NCBI GenBank assembly: GCA_965223355.1
Contig: CBDCWE010000003.1
Coordinates: forward strand, 2,728,001 to 2,792,000
Reading direction: 5' to 3'
Length of the DNA stretch: 64,000 nucleotides
Origin: Tectiglobus sp965223355
GTDB lineage: Bacteria; Pseudomonadota; Alphaproteobacteria; Rhizobiales; Hyphomicrobiaceae
A program made the translations under genes and the position numbers. Position 1 is the stretch's first letter. Every line of letters starts with the position of its first letter. Positions 44,458-53,685 of the stretch are shown piece after piece. A model generated the notes under the pieces. That model saw nothing but the letters and a program-made list of their open reading frames with translations. It ran no database searches and was not told where the DNA came from.

Positions 44458-46281
44458 ATGGCCGGTGCAACCGACGTCGCCCTCTACAAGGATGCTTTGA
44501 TCGTGCTGTCGACCGCGGCCGTGATCGTGCCCGTCGTCCGCCACCTCAAGTTGAGCCCGGTTATCGCGTATCTCGTTGTCGGCGTTGTTTTGGGGCCCAA
44601 CGGCATTGCAGTTTTCGGCTCACCCGGCGGCTGGCTGAGTTGGGTGACGATCTCACCGGACAACAAGCTTGGCCTTGCCGGCGAGCTTGGCGTCGTCTTT
44701 TTGCTGTTTCTCATCGGCCTGGAGCTGTCGTTTCAGCGCCTCGTCACGATGCGCCGTCTGGTGTTCGGGCTTGGTACCGCGCAAATCGTGGTGTCGGCGG
44801 TCGCGATCGCCGGGGTTCTGTTTGCGCTCGGCGTAAAGCCGGCACCGGCGGTGCTGATCGGGCTCAGCCTGGCGTTGTCATCGACGGCGATCATCATTGA
44901 ACTTCTGGCTCAGCAGCAGCGTCTCGCGAGCTCGACCGGGCGCACGAGCTTTGCGATTTTGCTAATGCAGGATCTCGTTGTTGTACCGCTGATCCTGTTG
45001 GTTGGCGTACTGGCCGGAAACGGCGGCATGTCGGTCCTCGAAAGCGTGTTAACCGCAGTTACGCAGGCGATCCTGGCACTGTTGGCGGTTGGCGGGATCG
45101 GCTGGTTGTTGCTGCGCCCGCTGTTCCGGCATGTGGCCGCGTCCGGCAGCCAGGAGTTGTTCGTCGCCGCGACGCTGTTGGTGATCGTGGCGAGCGGGTT
45201 GGTGACGGGAGCGGCTGGCTTGTCGATGGCGCTCGGCGCGTTCGTGGCCGGGCTGCTGCTCGCTGAAACCGAGTTCCGCCGCGCCATTCAAACCACGGTC
45301 GAACCCGTCAAGGGGCTGCTGCTCGGTGTATTCTTCTTTACTGTCGGCATGAGCCTCGACATGCGCGCAATCGCTGCGGACCCGGCAACAATTCTGCTTG
45401 GAACGTTCGGCTTGATCGGCCTGAAGGCGTTGTTGCTGTCGCCGCTCTTGGCATTCTTTCGTGTGACCCGTGTGGCGTTGGTCGAGACCGCGCTGTTGCT
45501 GGCATCGGGTGGTGAATTCGCCTTCATCGTCATCGGACTTGCGGTTGCCAGCAACGTCGTCGATCCGGCGCTCGGTGCCAAGGTGTTCGCGATCACGACG
45601 GTGTCGATGATCCTGATCCCGGTGCTCGACATTGTCGGCCGAGCGTTGGCCGGACGCCTGACGTCAGCCGATCCGTTGGCCGCCGAACTGCTGGTGTCGC
45701 CGAGCGACCATGACGAACATCCGCGCGCGATCATTATCGGTTTCGGCCGTGTCGGCCGGTTGCTCTCGGAAATGCTGGAAGAACACGGCGTCTCGCATCT
45801 TGCGATCGAGCACAACCCGGCCAACGTCTCGCCCTGGCGCCATCGCGGCAGACCGGTCTACTACGGCGATGCGCGCAATGAACTGTTTCTCAAGCAAAGC
45901 GGGATCGCAACGGCAGATGCGGTACTCGTGACCGTCAACGCACCGAGCCTGGTCGAAGAAATCGTTCAACACGTGCGCAGCGTGAACCCGGACATTGTCG
46001 TCGTCGCCCGGGCGCGCGATGCTGAACACGCTCGCCGTCTCTATGAATTGGGCGCGAGCGATGCCGTGCCGGAAACAATCGAGGCCAGTTTGCAGCTGGC
46101 CGAGGCGTCCCTCGTCGGGCTCGGCATTCCGACCGGCGCGGTGATCGCTTCAATCCACGGCAAGCGCGATGATCTTCGCGATCAGTTGCAGGGCGCTGGC
46201 GGCCGCGGTGGATATGCCGGACAGGCCGGGCGTGGATCGGCGCGGCATGCAGCGCGGAACGGCGGGCGGGCTGACAATTGA
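44458..46281 (+). CDS. Kef/YbaL-type monovalent cation:proton antiporter with TrkA-N domain
   Basis: The 607-residue protein has about twelve membrane helices of the CPA2 fold (KLSPVIAYLVVGVVLGPNG, LGVVFLLFLIGLELSF, GLSLALSSTAIIIELL, LLASGGEFAFIVIG). A cytosolic TrkA-N Rossmann domain follows (AIIIGFGRVGRLLSEML, about 422), then a disordered Gly/Arg-rich tail. It probably exchanges K+ or Na+ for H+ under nucleotide control. GGGAGTGAG precedes ATG 44458. It follows alaS by about 100 bases. Confidence 0.9.
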   Translation: MAGATDVALYKDALIVLSTAAVIVPVVRHLKLSPVIAYLVVGVVLGPNGIAVFGSPGGWLSWVTISPDNKLGLAGELGVVFLLFLIGLELSFQRLVTMRRLVFGLGTAQIVVSAVAIAGVLFALGVKPAPAVLIGLSLALSSTAIIIELLAQQQRLASSTGRTSFAILLMQDLVVVPLILLVGVLAGNGGMSVLESVLTAVTQAILALLAVGGIGWLLLRPLFRHVAASGSQELFVAATLLVIVASGLVTGAAGLSMALGAFVAGLLLAETEFRRAIQTTVEPVKGLLLGVFFFTVGMSLDMRAIAADPATILLGTFGLIGLKALLLSPLLAFFRVTRVALVETALLLASGGEFAFIVIGLAVASNVVDPALGAKVFAITTVSMILIPVLDIVGRALAGRLTSADPLAAELLVSPSDHDEHPRAIIIGFGRVGRLLSEMLEEHGVSHLAIEHNPANVSPWRHRGRPVYYGDARNELFLKQSGIATADAVLVTVNAPSLVEEIVQHVRSVNPDIVVVARARDAEHARRLYELGASDAVPETIEASLQLAEASLVGLGIPTGAVIASIHGKRDDLRDQLQGAGGRGGYAGQAGRGSARHAARNGGRADN

Positions 46282-46308
46282 TATGACGACGTCGATCGCG
46301 GCCGCCCA

Positions 46309-46370
46309 GAGACGTCCGATGTTTCGGACGTCTCCAGCAAAGGCTTCGACGTCGCGGACCCGCGACGTCG
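46309..46370. terminator. Two stacked perfect hairpins between convergent genes
   Basis: GAGACGTCCGA pairs with TCGGACGTCTC (46309-46334, loop TGTT). CGACGTCGCG pairs with CGCGACGTCG (46347-46370, loop GACC). They sit between the convergent antiporter and DadA-like genes, so they probably end both transcripts. They match none of the other repeat families. Confidence 0.75.
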
Positions 46371-46502
46371 GGGGGCGTTGTGCGATTTGCCCGCAACACC
46401 GCTACGGGTCGCAGCGGAGCGCGCTTCCAGCACGACATCGCCCTCCTGCTGGCTCGGCGCGCCGGTTAAGAAATAGAATTGCTTCGATTTTAGTTGAACA
46501 CC

Positions 46503-47744
46503 CTAAAACCGGTCGACCCGGTAGGGATCGATATCGCACAGCGTTGGCTGTTGGGTAATAATTTCAGCGAGCAGGCGGCCGGTGACCGGTCCGAGCGTAA
46601 AGCCCAGATGGTGATGGCCGAAGTTTGCCCAAAGGCCGGGCCGGCCGGGAATGGCGCCGATCATTGGCAGCATGTCGGGAAAACACGGGCGGCGGCCAAG
46701 CCAGGCGTGGTGCTCGACCTGGGTGTTCAACGGAAAGATGTTGCGTGCGAGCGGTTCAACTTGCGCCAGCTGAACCGGCGTTGGTGGTGCAGAGCGCCGC
46801 GCGAACTCGGCCCCGGTCGTCAGCCGGATGCCCTTGCGCATTGGTGTGATAACGAAACCATTGTCGGTGTCGAGCACGGGTCGGTTGAGGGTGGCATTGC
46901 CTTGCGCTGAATAGTGCATGTGATAGCCGCGTTTGGCGGCCAGGGGCACACCAATGCCCTGCGGTTTCAAGATCTCAGATGACCACGGACCGAGCGCAAT
47001 GACGCAGTCACGGGCCGTTATCGGACCGTTGACGTTCTGGACCTGCCAACCGGCGCCGCCCTCTTCAAGCGTGCGCGCATCGCCGGTCAGGAACGTCCCG
47101 CCGCGCGAGCGAAAGAGGTCCGCGTAGGCTTTGCCCACCGCTTCCGGATCGGCAACGCTGGTCGGATCGGTGACGTGGATGGCGCCGGCAAAGCTGCCGG
47201 TGATGTGCGGCTCGATGTTGAACAGGTCCGGCCCCGACAGGACCTGATAATTGATGCCGAAGCGGTTGTGAACTTGCTCTTCGATGGCAACATCGGCGTC
47301 GAGGGCCGTGCCATCGCGATAGAGTTTCAGATAGCCCGTGCGCCGCAGCATTCCGGAAATCCCGGCAGCGCTCATCAAGCGTTCGTGTTCGGCAAGGCAT
47401 TGGTCGATCAGTGGCGCATTGGCAAGCGCGGTGTGCTCGACCAAATCCGGTGCGCCATGCCGCCAGTACCGATAGAGCCACGGCGCCAGTTCCGGCAACG
47501 CGCGCCAATGAATGCGCGCCTCAGGATGGCGATTGAACGCCGTGCGCAGGATTTTCGACAGATTTCGGGGGAACGAATAGGGCAGAATGGCTTCCGTCTG
47601 AATGATGCCGGCGTTGCCATAGGAGGTCTCTTCTGCGGCCGGGCGCCGGTCGATCAGGGCGACGTTGCGGCCCCGGGCCTGAAGTTGTAGAGCCGTCGAC
47701 ACGCCAACCATGCCGGCGCCAAGCACGATGCAGTCAAATTTCAT
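46503..47744 (-). CDS. dadA: D-amino-acid dehydrogenase-like FAD oxidoreductase (DadA family)
   Basis: The 413-residue membrane-associated flavoprotein has an N-terminal Rossmann motif (VLGAGMVGVSTALQLQARG, about 7-25), then SYGNAGIIQTEAILPYS. The DAO C-terminal region has ANFGHHHLGFTLGPVTGRLL. It resembles DadA, which oxidises D-amino acids (classically D-alanine) and passes electrons to the respiratory chain. No alanine racemase is nearby, and hydroxyproline-type amine oxidases are close relatives, so the substrate is uncertain. Four 15-bp repeats lie just upstream of its start. Confidence 0.85.
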   Translation of the reverse strand: MKFDCIVLGAGMVGVSTALQLQARGRNVALIDRRPAAEETSYGNAGIIQTEAILPYSFPRNLSKILRTAFNRHPEARIHWRALPELAPWLYRYWRHGAPDLVEHTALANAPLIDQCLAEHERLMSAAGISGMLRRTGYLKLYRDGTALDADVAIEEQVHNRFGINYQVLSGPDLFNIEPHITGSFAGAIHVTDPTSVADPEAVGKAYADLFRSRGGTFLTGDARTLEEGGAGWQVQNVNGPITARDCVIALGPWSSEILKPQGIGVPLAAKRGYHMHYSAQGNATLNRPVLDTDNGFVITPMRKGIRLTTGAEFARRSAPPTPVQLAQVEPLARNIFPLNTQVEHHAWLGRRPCFPDMLPMIGAIPGRPGLWANFGHHHLGFTLGPVTGRLLAEIITQQPTLCDIDPYRVDRF

Positions 47745-47770
47745 TCTGGCTCTTCCTCGGATGCAATCCT

Positions 47771-47830
47771 GTTTGGCGTAGTCCGGTTTGGGGCAGTCCG
47801 GTTTGGGGCAGTCCGGTTTGGGGCAGTCCG
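47771..47830. repeat. 15-bp tandem repeat, four units
   Basis: GTTTGGGGCAGTCCG is repeated three times exactly and once with a change (GTTTGGCGTAGTCCG). It begins 26 bases upstream of the dadA-like start and lies between the divergent dadA-like and purB genes, where it could alter promoter spacing. Confidence 0.9.
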
Positions 47831-47991
47831 GCCGTTCTCGCGTCGCGGGGTGCTTGATTGATGCGAGTGAGGCAACTTGCTATATCGGTTTAAGACGCCA
47901 GCTCAAAGGACCGTCGGCAGCCTAACCGGCCCCATGTTCGCGTGCAATTGGGCGTCTTGGCAAAGCGTTGCCCCGGTTAGAGGGACCACAG

Positions 47992-49299
47992 ATGATACCA
48001 CGCTACTCGCGCCCGGAAATGGCGATGATCTGGTCGCCCGAGAGCAGGTTTCGGATTTGGTTCGAGATTGAGGCGCATGCCGCAACCGCAATGGCGGACC
48101 TCGGGGTCATTCCGCACAAAGCGGCCGAAGTGATCTGGGCGAAGGGCAGTGCGGCGACCTTCGACGTCGCCCGGATCGAGGCCATCGAAGCCGAGGTCAA
48201 GCATGACGTCATCGCGTTTCTCACGCATCTTGCCGAACATGTCGGTCCCGAGGCGCGCTTCGTCCATCAGGGCATGACGTCATCGGATGTGCTGGATACG
48301 TGCTTCAACGTGCAGCTCGTGCGGGCAAGCGACCTCCTGATACGGGATATCGATCGCGTTTGCGCGGCGCTGAAGACGCGGGCGTTTGAACATAAGCACA
48401 CGCTGACCATTGGGCGCAGCCACGCGATACATGCCGAGCCAACCACGTTCGGGATTAAGCTGGCGGTTGCGTTTGCAGAGTTTGAGCGTTGCCGTGCGCG
48501 CCTGGAGGCGGCGCGTCGTGAGGTTGCCACCTGCGCGCTGTCCGGACCGGTCGGCACCTTCGCAAACATCGACCCGAAGATCGAGGCCTATGTCGCCGAA
48601 CGGCTCGGGCTGGCCGTGGAGCCGGTCTCGACGCAGGTGATCCCAAGAGACCGCCATGCCATGTATTTTGCGACATTGGCCGTCATCGCCTCTTCGATCG
48701 AGCGCCTCGCGACCGAGATCCGCCATTTGCAGCGCACCGAAGTGCTCGAGGCCGAGGAATATTTTTCGCCGGGCCAGAAGGGTTCATCGGCAATGCCGCA
48801 CAAGCGCAATCCGGTGCTGACGGAGAACCTGACCGGGCTCGCGCGGATGGTGCGGGCCTATGCCCTGCCGGCGATGGAAAATGTTGCGCTTTGGCACGAA
48901 CGCGATATCTCGCATTCCTCGGTCGAGCGTATGATTGGACCTGACGCCACCGTGACGCTTGATTTTGCACTGGCGCGACTGGCGGGCGTTATCGAGAAGC
49001 TGGTCGTCTATCCGGACCGCATGCGGGCAAATCTCGATCGGCTCGGTGGTCTGCACAATTCACAACAAGTTCTGCTGGCGCTGACCCAGGCCGGGCTCGA
49101 CCGCGAGGCGGCCTATCGCCTCGTTCAACGCAATGCCATGAAGACCTGGGATCACGGCAAGGATTTTCTTGCCGAGCTCAAAGCCGACCGTGATATCACG
49201 GCGCGCGTGGCCGCCAGCGAGCTGGAGCAGATGTTTGATGTGAACCATCATACCAAGCATGTCGACACGATTTTCGAGCGCGTGTTCGGCCGGTCTTGA
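47992..49299 (+). CDS. purB: Adenylosuccinate lyase
   Basis: PurB catalyses two fumarate-releasing steps in purine synthesis (SAICAR to AICAR, and adenylosuccinate to AMP). The 435-residue protein has the superfamily signature GQKGSSAMPHKRNP (about 260-273) with the flexible catalytic Ser. HQGMTSSDVLDTCF, the catalytic His in GRSHAIHAEPTTFG, and a MENVALWHERDISHSSVER helix are also present. ATG 47992 has AGAGGGA upstream; the frame opens eight codons earlier. Confidence 0.96.
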   Translation: MIPRYSRPEMAMIWSPESRFRIWFEIEAHAATAMADLGVIPHKAAEVIWAKGSAATFDVARIEAIEAEVKHDVIAFLTHLAEHVGPEARFVHQGMTSSDVLDTCFNVQLVRASDLLIRDIDRVCAALKTRAFEHKHTLTIGRSHAIHAEPTTFGIKLAVAFAEFERCRARLEAARREVATCALSGPVGTFANIDPKIEAYVAERLGLAVEPVSTQVIPRDRHAMYFATLAVIASSIERLATEIRHLQRTEVLEAEEYFSPGQKGSSAMPHKRNPVLTENLTGLARMVRAYALPAMENVALWHERDISHSSVERMIGPDATVTLDFALARLAGVIEKLVVYPDRMRANLDRLGGLHNSQQVLLALTQAGLDREAAYRLVQRNAMKTWDHGKDFLAELKADRDITARVAASELEQMFDVNHHTKHVDTIFERVFGRS

Positions 49300-49306
49300 A
49301 GCCTCT

Positions 49307-49359
49307 TATACCAGCCCGCATAAATATTGACCCGTTTCACCGGCACGCTTTTGAGCGCC
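49307..49359 (+). repeat. TRATACC repeat (T variant), copy T2
   Basis: TTATACCAGCCCGCATAAAT, ATTGACCCGTTTCACCGG and a final CGCTTTTGAGCGCC follow the purB stop by seven bases. The left half matches T1 (16055-16097). The right end matches S3 (58311-58365), so S and T are variants of one family. It lies between convergent purB and GST genes. Confidence 0.8.
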
Positions 49360-49502
49360 GGCAAGCTCCTCATCGATCGCCGTCAAACGGTGATTGAGTC
49401 AAAGGCGCCGCCCGCAACGATCCCGCCACCGGTCAGGTTGCTCTGGCTGTGAAGTTGCAACAGGTTGTCCGCGGTCAGGCCTCACCGGCGGCGGCAGTTG
49501 GC

Positions 49503-50114
49503 TCAGAGCGGCAGGCTGGGGTGCGTTGCCTGCATGGCCGGCCGTTCGCTGATGTTGGCGTGCCATTGCGCGAGGTTGGGACGGCGCGCGCAAAGGTCAT
49601 ATTTGCCGTTATATTGCGCTGCATCGATGGCGCAGGTGATCAACAGCTGGGCGATGTTGAGTGGCGCCTGCAGCATCGGCTCTTCCACCCTGGTCTCCCA
49701 CATGTCGGCAAAGCGATTTGCGCGCGCTTCCTCATGGGCAACGATGGTCGGCGACTGTTCGTTTTGCGGCCGGCGAACTTCGCGCCCCAGCACCGCGGTG
49801 CCGTCGATGAAACTGCGGGCTTGGGCTTCCAGCCGGCCGTAGGCCCAATCTTCATAGCGCCATTCCCAGGCCAATTGCGGACCATCGCCAACGCTGTCGA
49901 AATACTGGCAGATCAGCAGTGCATCTTCAAAAGACGTGCCGTCGCTCAAGACGAGATAGGGAACGCGGCCGGAGATGTTGATCTTGTAGTAGGGGCTGTC
50001 GGGTTCCCGTGTTCTGGCCAGCACATAGTCGATGCGATCAGCAAGGCCGTGTTCGATCGCGGCCACTCTTGTCAGGCGGCCGTAGGGCGAGGTTGCAGTT
50101 GTGTATAGTTTCAT
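49503..50114 (-). CDS. Glutathione S-transferase family protein
   Basis: The 203-residue GST has a thioredoxin-like N-terminus (LYTTATSPYGRLTRVAAIEHG), a glutathione site SGRVPYLVLSDGTSFEDALL, and a helical C-terminal domain. GAGGTAAC upstream supports ATG 50114 rather than 50132. The substrate is unknown; the SPYGR motif resembles beta/theta-like bacterial GSTs involved in detoxification. It is divergent from the small hydrolase gene. Confidence 0.83.
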   Translation of the reverse strand: MKLYTTATSPYGRLTRVAAIEHGLADRIDYVLARTREPDSPYYKINISGRVPYLVLSDGTSFEDALLICQYFDSVGDGPQLAWEWRYEDWAYGRLEAQARSFIDGTAVLGREVRRPQNEQSPTIVAHEEARANRFADMWETRVEEPMLQAPLNIAQLLITCAIDAAQYNGKYDLCARRPNLAQWHANISERPAMQATHPSLPL

Positions 50115-50192
50115 CACATCGTTACCTCGCAATCACTTTCCGTTTCCGGTCAGTGTATGACATTCGCGCCGGGATGGGCTATCTCACACGAG

Positions 50193-50747
50193 ATGAAGAC
50201 GTCTGATGTCGATATTCTGCTGTGCGCCGATGCCCGCGAGTTGGACCGTGATCACTGGGTTTCGCGCTGGGCGCGCAATCTCAAGACCGGCCGGCTTGTT
50301 GATTTTGGCCGTAATCGACCGAATGAGCAGGATGAGGATGGTGCCAGCCGGCTGGTGGACGCGGTTGGCGAATGCAGCCGGCCGGCCGTGCTGGTTGGTT
50401 ATCACAGTGGCGTGGTGGCGATCGTGCAGGCCGCCGATCGGCTGTCGCGCGATGACGTGATCGGGGCGTTGTTCGTTGCACCGCCGGATGTTGATCTGCA
50501 CTGCCCGGACAGCGACGGTGACGGCAACGGCAATGGTTTGAGCAGCGCGCCGCTACCGTTCCCGTCGCTGCTGATTGCGTCCCGAAACGATTTGCGCTGC
50601 AGTTTTGAGACGGCAAGCGACCTGGCGTTGGCCTGGGGCTCGCATCTGGTTGATGCGGGCGAGGTCGGGCCAATCAACGTCAACTCCGGCCACGGCCCGT
50701 GGCCCGAGGGGCTGATGCGGCTTGGTTGGTTTCTCAAACGCCTGTGA
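50193..50747 (+). CDS. RBBP9/YdeN-like alpha/beta hydrolase
   Basis: The 184-residue protein resembles the small serine hydrolases of the RBBP9 group: a nucleophile elbow GYHSGVVAIVQ (Ser about residue 71), PFPSLLIASRNDLRCSFE with a probable catalytic Asp, and NSGHGPWPEGL with the catalytic His. The ATG at 50193 is chosen because homology begins nearby; ATG 50157 is possible, and neither has a strong ribosome site. Its natural substrate is unknown. The TGA stop is the first triplet of repeat S2. Confidence 0.78.
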   Translation: MKTSDVDILLCADARELDRDHWVSRWARNLKTGRLVDFGRNRPNEQDEDGASRLVDAVGECSRPAVLVGYHSGVVAIVQAADRLSRDDVIGALFVAPPDVDLHCPDSDGDGNGNGLSSAPLPFPSLLIASRNDLRCSFETASDLALAWGSHLVDAGEVGPINVNSGHGPWPEGLMRLGWFLKRL

Positions 50748-50799
50748 TACCGCCCCAGCAATCAATTGGCGCACTTCACCGGAGCGCAAATGCGCCCGG
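50745..50799 (+). repeat. TRATACC repeat (S family), copy S2; supplies a stop codon
   Basis: TGATACCGCCCCAGCAATCA, ATTGGCGCACTTCACCGG and AGCGCAAATGCGC. The leading TGA is the stop codon of the RBBP9-like hydrolase. It lies between that gene and convergent rpsD. Confidence 0.8.
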
Positions 50800-50829
50800 C
50801 TCTGCGGGTCGGCTTGAGGCGGCGACAGT

Positions 50830-50868
50830 TTAACGTGAGTAGAACTCAGCTTAACGTGAGTAGAACTC
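50830..50868. repeat. 21-bp tandem duplication across the rpsD stop codon
   Basis: TTAACGTGAGTAGAACTC occurs twice with a 21-base period. The inner copy encodes the last six rpsD codons region (EFYSR plus stop). The outer copy repeats the same coding end and stop just outside the gene. Confidence 0.88.
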
Positions 50869-51468
50869 GACCACCAGATTCGGCTCCATGATCACCGGAA
50901 ACGGCACATCGCCAAGGGCCGGAACACGCTGGAAGGTTGCAACCATTTTGCCGTGGTCGACTTCGAGATAGTCCGGCACGTCACGCTCCGGGCTCTTGCT
51001 GGCCTCAAGAACCATCGCGACATCACGCGACTTTTCGCGGACTTCGACAACGTCGCCAATCCGGCACCGGTAGCTGGCGATATTGACGCGCTTGCCGTTG
51101 ACCCTGATGTGGCCGTGGGAAATGAACTGACGGGCCGCGAACACGGTCGGCACGAATTTCGCGCGATATACGATGGTGTCGAGCCGGCGCTCGAGCAGAC
51201 CGATGAGATGTTCCGAGGTCGAGCCGCGCATGCGCACGGCTTCCGCGTAGAGGCGGCGGAAATGGCGTTCGCCAATGTTGCCGTAATAGCCCTTGAGCTT
51301 CTGTTTCGCACGCAGCTGCTGGCCGAAGTCGGAGAGCTTGCCACCGCGGCGATCACCATGCTGGCCAGGGCGGCTTTCTCGTTTGTTGATAGGGCTTTTG
51401 GGGCGGCCCCAAATGTTCTCGCCCAGGCGGCGATCAATTTTGTGCTTGGCGCGGACGCGCTTGGTCAT
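50851..51468 (-). CDS. rpsD: 30S ribosomal protein S4
   Basis: The 205-residue S4 protein is a primary 16S rRNA-binding protein of the 30S body. The conserved N-terminal KHKIDRRLGENIWGRP, KLSDFGQQLRAKQKLKGYYG and the S4 RNA-binding domain RRLDTIVYRAKFVPTVFAAR with FISHGHIRVNGKRVNI are all present. It lies as a single gene, unlike the alpha operon location seen in enterobacteria. The stop region is duplicated. Confidence 0.98.
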   Translation of the reverse strand: MTKRVRAKHKIDRRLGENIWGRPKSPINKRESRPGQHGDRRGGKLSDFGQQLRAKQKLKGYYGNIGERHFRRLYAEAVRMRGSTSEHLIGLLERRLDTIVYRAKFVPTVFAARQFISHGHIRVNGKRVNIASYRCRIGDVVEVREKSRDVAMVLEASKSPERDVPDYLEVDHGKMVATFQRVPALGDVPFPVIMEPNLVVEFYSR

Positions 51469-51589
51469 TCTGGCACTCCATACCGGGTTTGCGATGTGAT
51501 GGAGCGCCCCCTCCTCTGTCCCGGATCGAGACCGACAGGATCCTGGCGGCTAGGCTTTCATTCGTGATGCTGCCGGGTTCCGCGGGTGC

Positions 51590-51624
51590 GCAAATCAAAA
51601 CACGGGCCCGAAAGCGGGCCCGCG
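51590..51624 (-). terminator. Probable intrinsic terminator
   Basis: On the minus strand CGGGCCCG pairs with CGGGCCCG across CTTT, followed by TGTTTTGATTT. It lies just after the stop of the secreted hypothetical gene and before rpsD, so it should end that transcript. Confidence 0.75.
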
Positions 51625-51681
51625 CGAGGACTGTATATTAAATTCCCGGCATCGCGTCAATGCCGCCGGCCGGCTGCAACC

Positions 51682-52275
51682 TTACTGGGTTTTGACCGGC
51701 TTAATGGAAGGATTCGGTCGTTTCAGCTCCGGGCCTGATGCAACATACTTGGTGATCAGTTCCTTGACCTTCTTCTTTTGTTCCTGCGTGCACGTCTTCG
51801 GCGGTGCCGAGCCTTCTTTGATCACGACCTTCTTGTCGCCCTTTTGCTCGACAATTTGCAGCTTGCCAACCAGCATCATGACCGTCGTCAGGTGCAGCTG
51901 GTTGATGTAAACCATTTGCTGCGGCGACCATTTCTTTGATCGTTTCTCGCGCAACATCAAGGAGCGGAAATTGTTGATCTGATCTTCGGTCAGATCACAA
52001 ATCTGGGCGTGGGCTGTCAGGCGCGCAGCCATGATAATTTGTCGGCCCTTTTCGAGCGGGACGGTCATCTTTTCGCGGTTTTTTTTGTCGATGAAGACGG
52101 TTTTGCCGTCCATCGCCGTGAACTTGTCGGGCGTGTAACTCCAAGCATAAGACATCAGTGTCCTAACGGAGCGATCGCTGAGTTGCTTTTGCGCGCTTGC
52201 CGAGGTCGATCCAAGAGCTGCCACTGCTGCCCCGATTAGACCCGCGACGATCCCCGCCCATTTTCCTTCGCGCAT
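51682..52275 (-). CDS. Secreted hypothetical protein
   Basis: The 197-residue product has a clear Sec signal peptide (KWAGIVAGLIGAAVAALG then STSASAQ, cleavage about residue 30). The mature part is Lys-rich and probably helical. It contains QICDLTEDQINNFRSLM, QMVYINQLHLTTVMMLVGK and a C-terminal CTQEQKKKVKELITKYV with two Cys. I do not recognise the family. ATG 52275 is chosen for the signal peptide. It is a likely periplasmic protein, oriented like rpsD and the TrmJ-like gene. Confidence 0.7.
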   Translation of the reverse strand: MREGKWAGIVAGLIGAAVAALGSTSASAQKQLSDRSVRTLMSYAWSYTPDKFTAMDGKTVFIDKKNREKMTVPLEKGRQIIMAARLTAHAQICDLTEDQINNFRSLMLREKRSKKWSPQQMVYINQLHLTTVMMLVGKLQIVEQKGDKKVVIKEGSAPPKTCTQEQKKKVKELITKYVASGPELKRPNPSIKPVKTQ

Positions 52276-52414
52276 GTTGTCTTTCAAGCCTCTGTTCACC
52301 GACCCGAGCACGACACCCTCAAATAACGATGCGACAAACCGAATGTCGTGCTGCCCGTCCCACACATATCGCCGCCGCGTGGTTCCGATCGAAAGTAGGC
52401 AGAATCATGGCGCG

Positions 52415-53677
52415 TTACTCGGCTGTCTCGGGAGGCTTCTCTTTCCCGCGTGTCAACGTGGCGATGATGCCACGCATTGTGCGAATTTCCTGGTCCGTTG
52501 CCTGCATGCGCGCTAACATTGTGCGGATATTTCGCACGACAACATGGCGGCGATGCGACGGATAAAAGAAGCCGCGGCGCTCAAGTTCACGTTCCAAATG
52601 TTCAAATAAATCAGTTAGTTCGCGCTTTGTGGCCGGACGCTGGGCGCCAAGGTTCAATCCACTTTCGACAGGATGTTCGAACGTTGTTACACGCCCGAGG
52701 GAGCCAGATCCACTGGCCCGCAGCCATTCGTAGCCGAGCAAAAGAACCGATTGAGCAAGGTTCAGAGATGCAAACCGGTTGTTGATGGGGATCATAACAA
52801 TGGCGTCGGCGTGGGCGACCTCATCGGAGCTGAGGCCGTTGCGCTCGCAGCCGAACAAAATGCCACAGCTTTCGCCACGTGATATCCGTGCGGTCATTTC
52901 GCGCGCCGCAGCGTCCGGCGTCATGACCGGTTTGCGAAGGGTGCGTTGGCGGGCGGTGGTCGCTGCTACCCAATTGAGATCGCCAATCGCCGAGACGAGC
53001 GATGGGTGGCGGGCGGCATCGTCGATTATCGCGGCTGCGCCGGAGGCCACGGCACGCGCCTTTTCGCTCGGCCATCCGTCCCGAGGATTGATCACCCTGA
53101 GATCGTCGAGGGCAAAATTGCCCATCGCCCGCGCCACCATACCAATGTTTTCCGGGATTTGCGGTTCAGCGAGAATGATCGCCGGCGGCCGCAAATCGCG
53201 ACCGGCAGTCGACACCAGGTCGTCGACCTGGCGCACACCGTAACGCAGTTTGCGCAACACCCTGCGCGCCCAGAACCAGTACTCTTGTCCAGCCCAATGG
53301 CGCTGCAGCCAGTCCAGGCTCTCGACCTCGGTTGCACCGCTACCGCCGGCATAAACCGTGGTTCCGGTCGCTGTGATGGTGACGCGGGCGAATTGGGCGA
53401 GCCAGTCGTCGACGGACTGCAGTCCGTCATTGACGGTCTTCAGGCGACAACCTCGGCACGCCAGGCCGGCTGCAGTGCAGCGTTGTTCTGCGCAATAGGT
53501 CAGAATGTGTTCGAAGCGCTGCGCGCAGAGTTCGCCCCCGCTATCAGGGGTGGCTGCAAGCACAGCCGCAGCGCCGTCTTCGTGGGCGCGATGGACCAGC
53601 TGTGCAATCGAAACGTCGCTGCCGTTCAAAACCGGCTGACCATCTCTGTTGCCAATGCAGTCTGAATGTTCGGGCAT
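52415..53677 (-). CDS. trmJ: TrmJ-like SPOUT RNA methyltransferase with a long N-terminal extension
   Basis: From about residue 165 the 420-residue frame is a TrmJ-type 2'-O-methyltransferase: PPAIILAEPQIPENIGMVAR, the deep trefoil-knot motifs GILFGCERNGLSSDEV and PINNRFASLNLAQSVLLLGYE, then a C-terminal helical tail. TrmJ modifies position 32 of tRNA and is normally about 250 residues. The first 165 residues are unusual, containing a C-x5-C-x6-C-x2-C cluster (CAEQRCTAAGLACRGC). This may be a real extra domain, or the true start may lie near residue 155 at a GTG. The stop of fkbM is only eight bases before ATG 53677. Confidence 0.8.
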   Translation of the reverse strand: MPEHSDCIGNRDGQPVLNGSDVSIAQLVHRAHEDGAAAVLAATPDSGGELCAQRFEHILTYCAEQRCTAAGLACRGCRLKTVNDGLQSVDDWLAQFARVTITATGTTVYAGGSGATEVESLDWLQRHWAGQEYWFWARRVLRKLRYGVRQVDDLVSTAGRDLRPPAIILAEPQIPENIGMVARAMGNFALDDLRVINPRDGWPSEKARAVASGAAAIIDDAARHPSLVSAIGDLNWVAATTARQRTLRKPVMTPDAAAREMTARISRGESCGILFGCERNGLSSDEVAHADAIVMIPINNRFASLNLAQSVLLLGYEWLRASGSGSLGRVTTFEHPVESGLNLGAQRPATKRELTDLFEHLERELERRGFFYPSHRRHVVVRNIRTMLARMQATDQEIRTMRGIIATLTRGKEKPPETAE

Positions 53678-53685
53678 GTCACTGG

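Noticed and set aside
52946..53665. 239-codon plus-strand frame opposite the TrmJ-like N-terminal extension
   Set aside because: No motif is recognisable and its downstream part is clearly antisense to the methyltransferase core. It does show that openness alone is weak evidence here.
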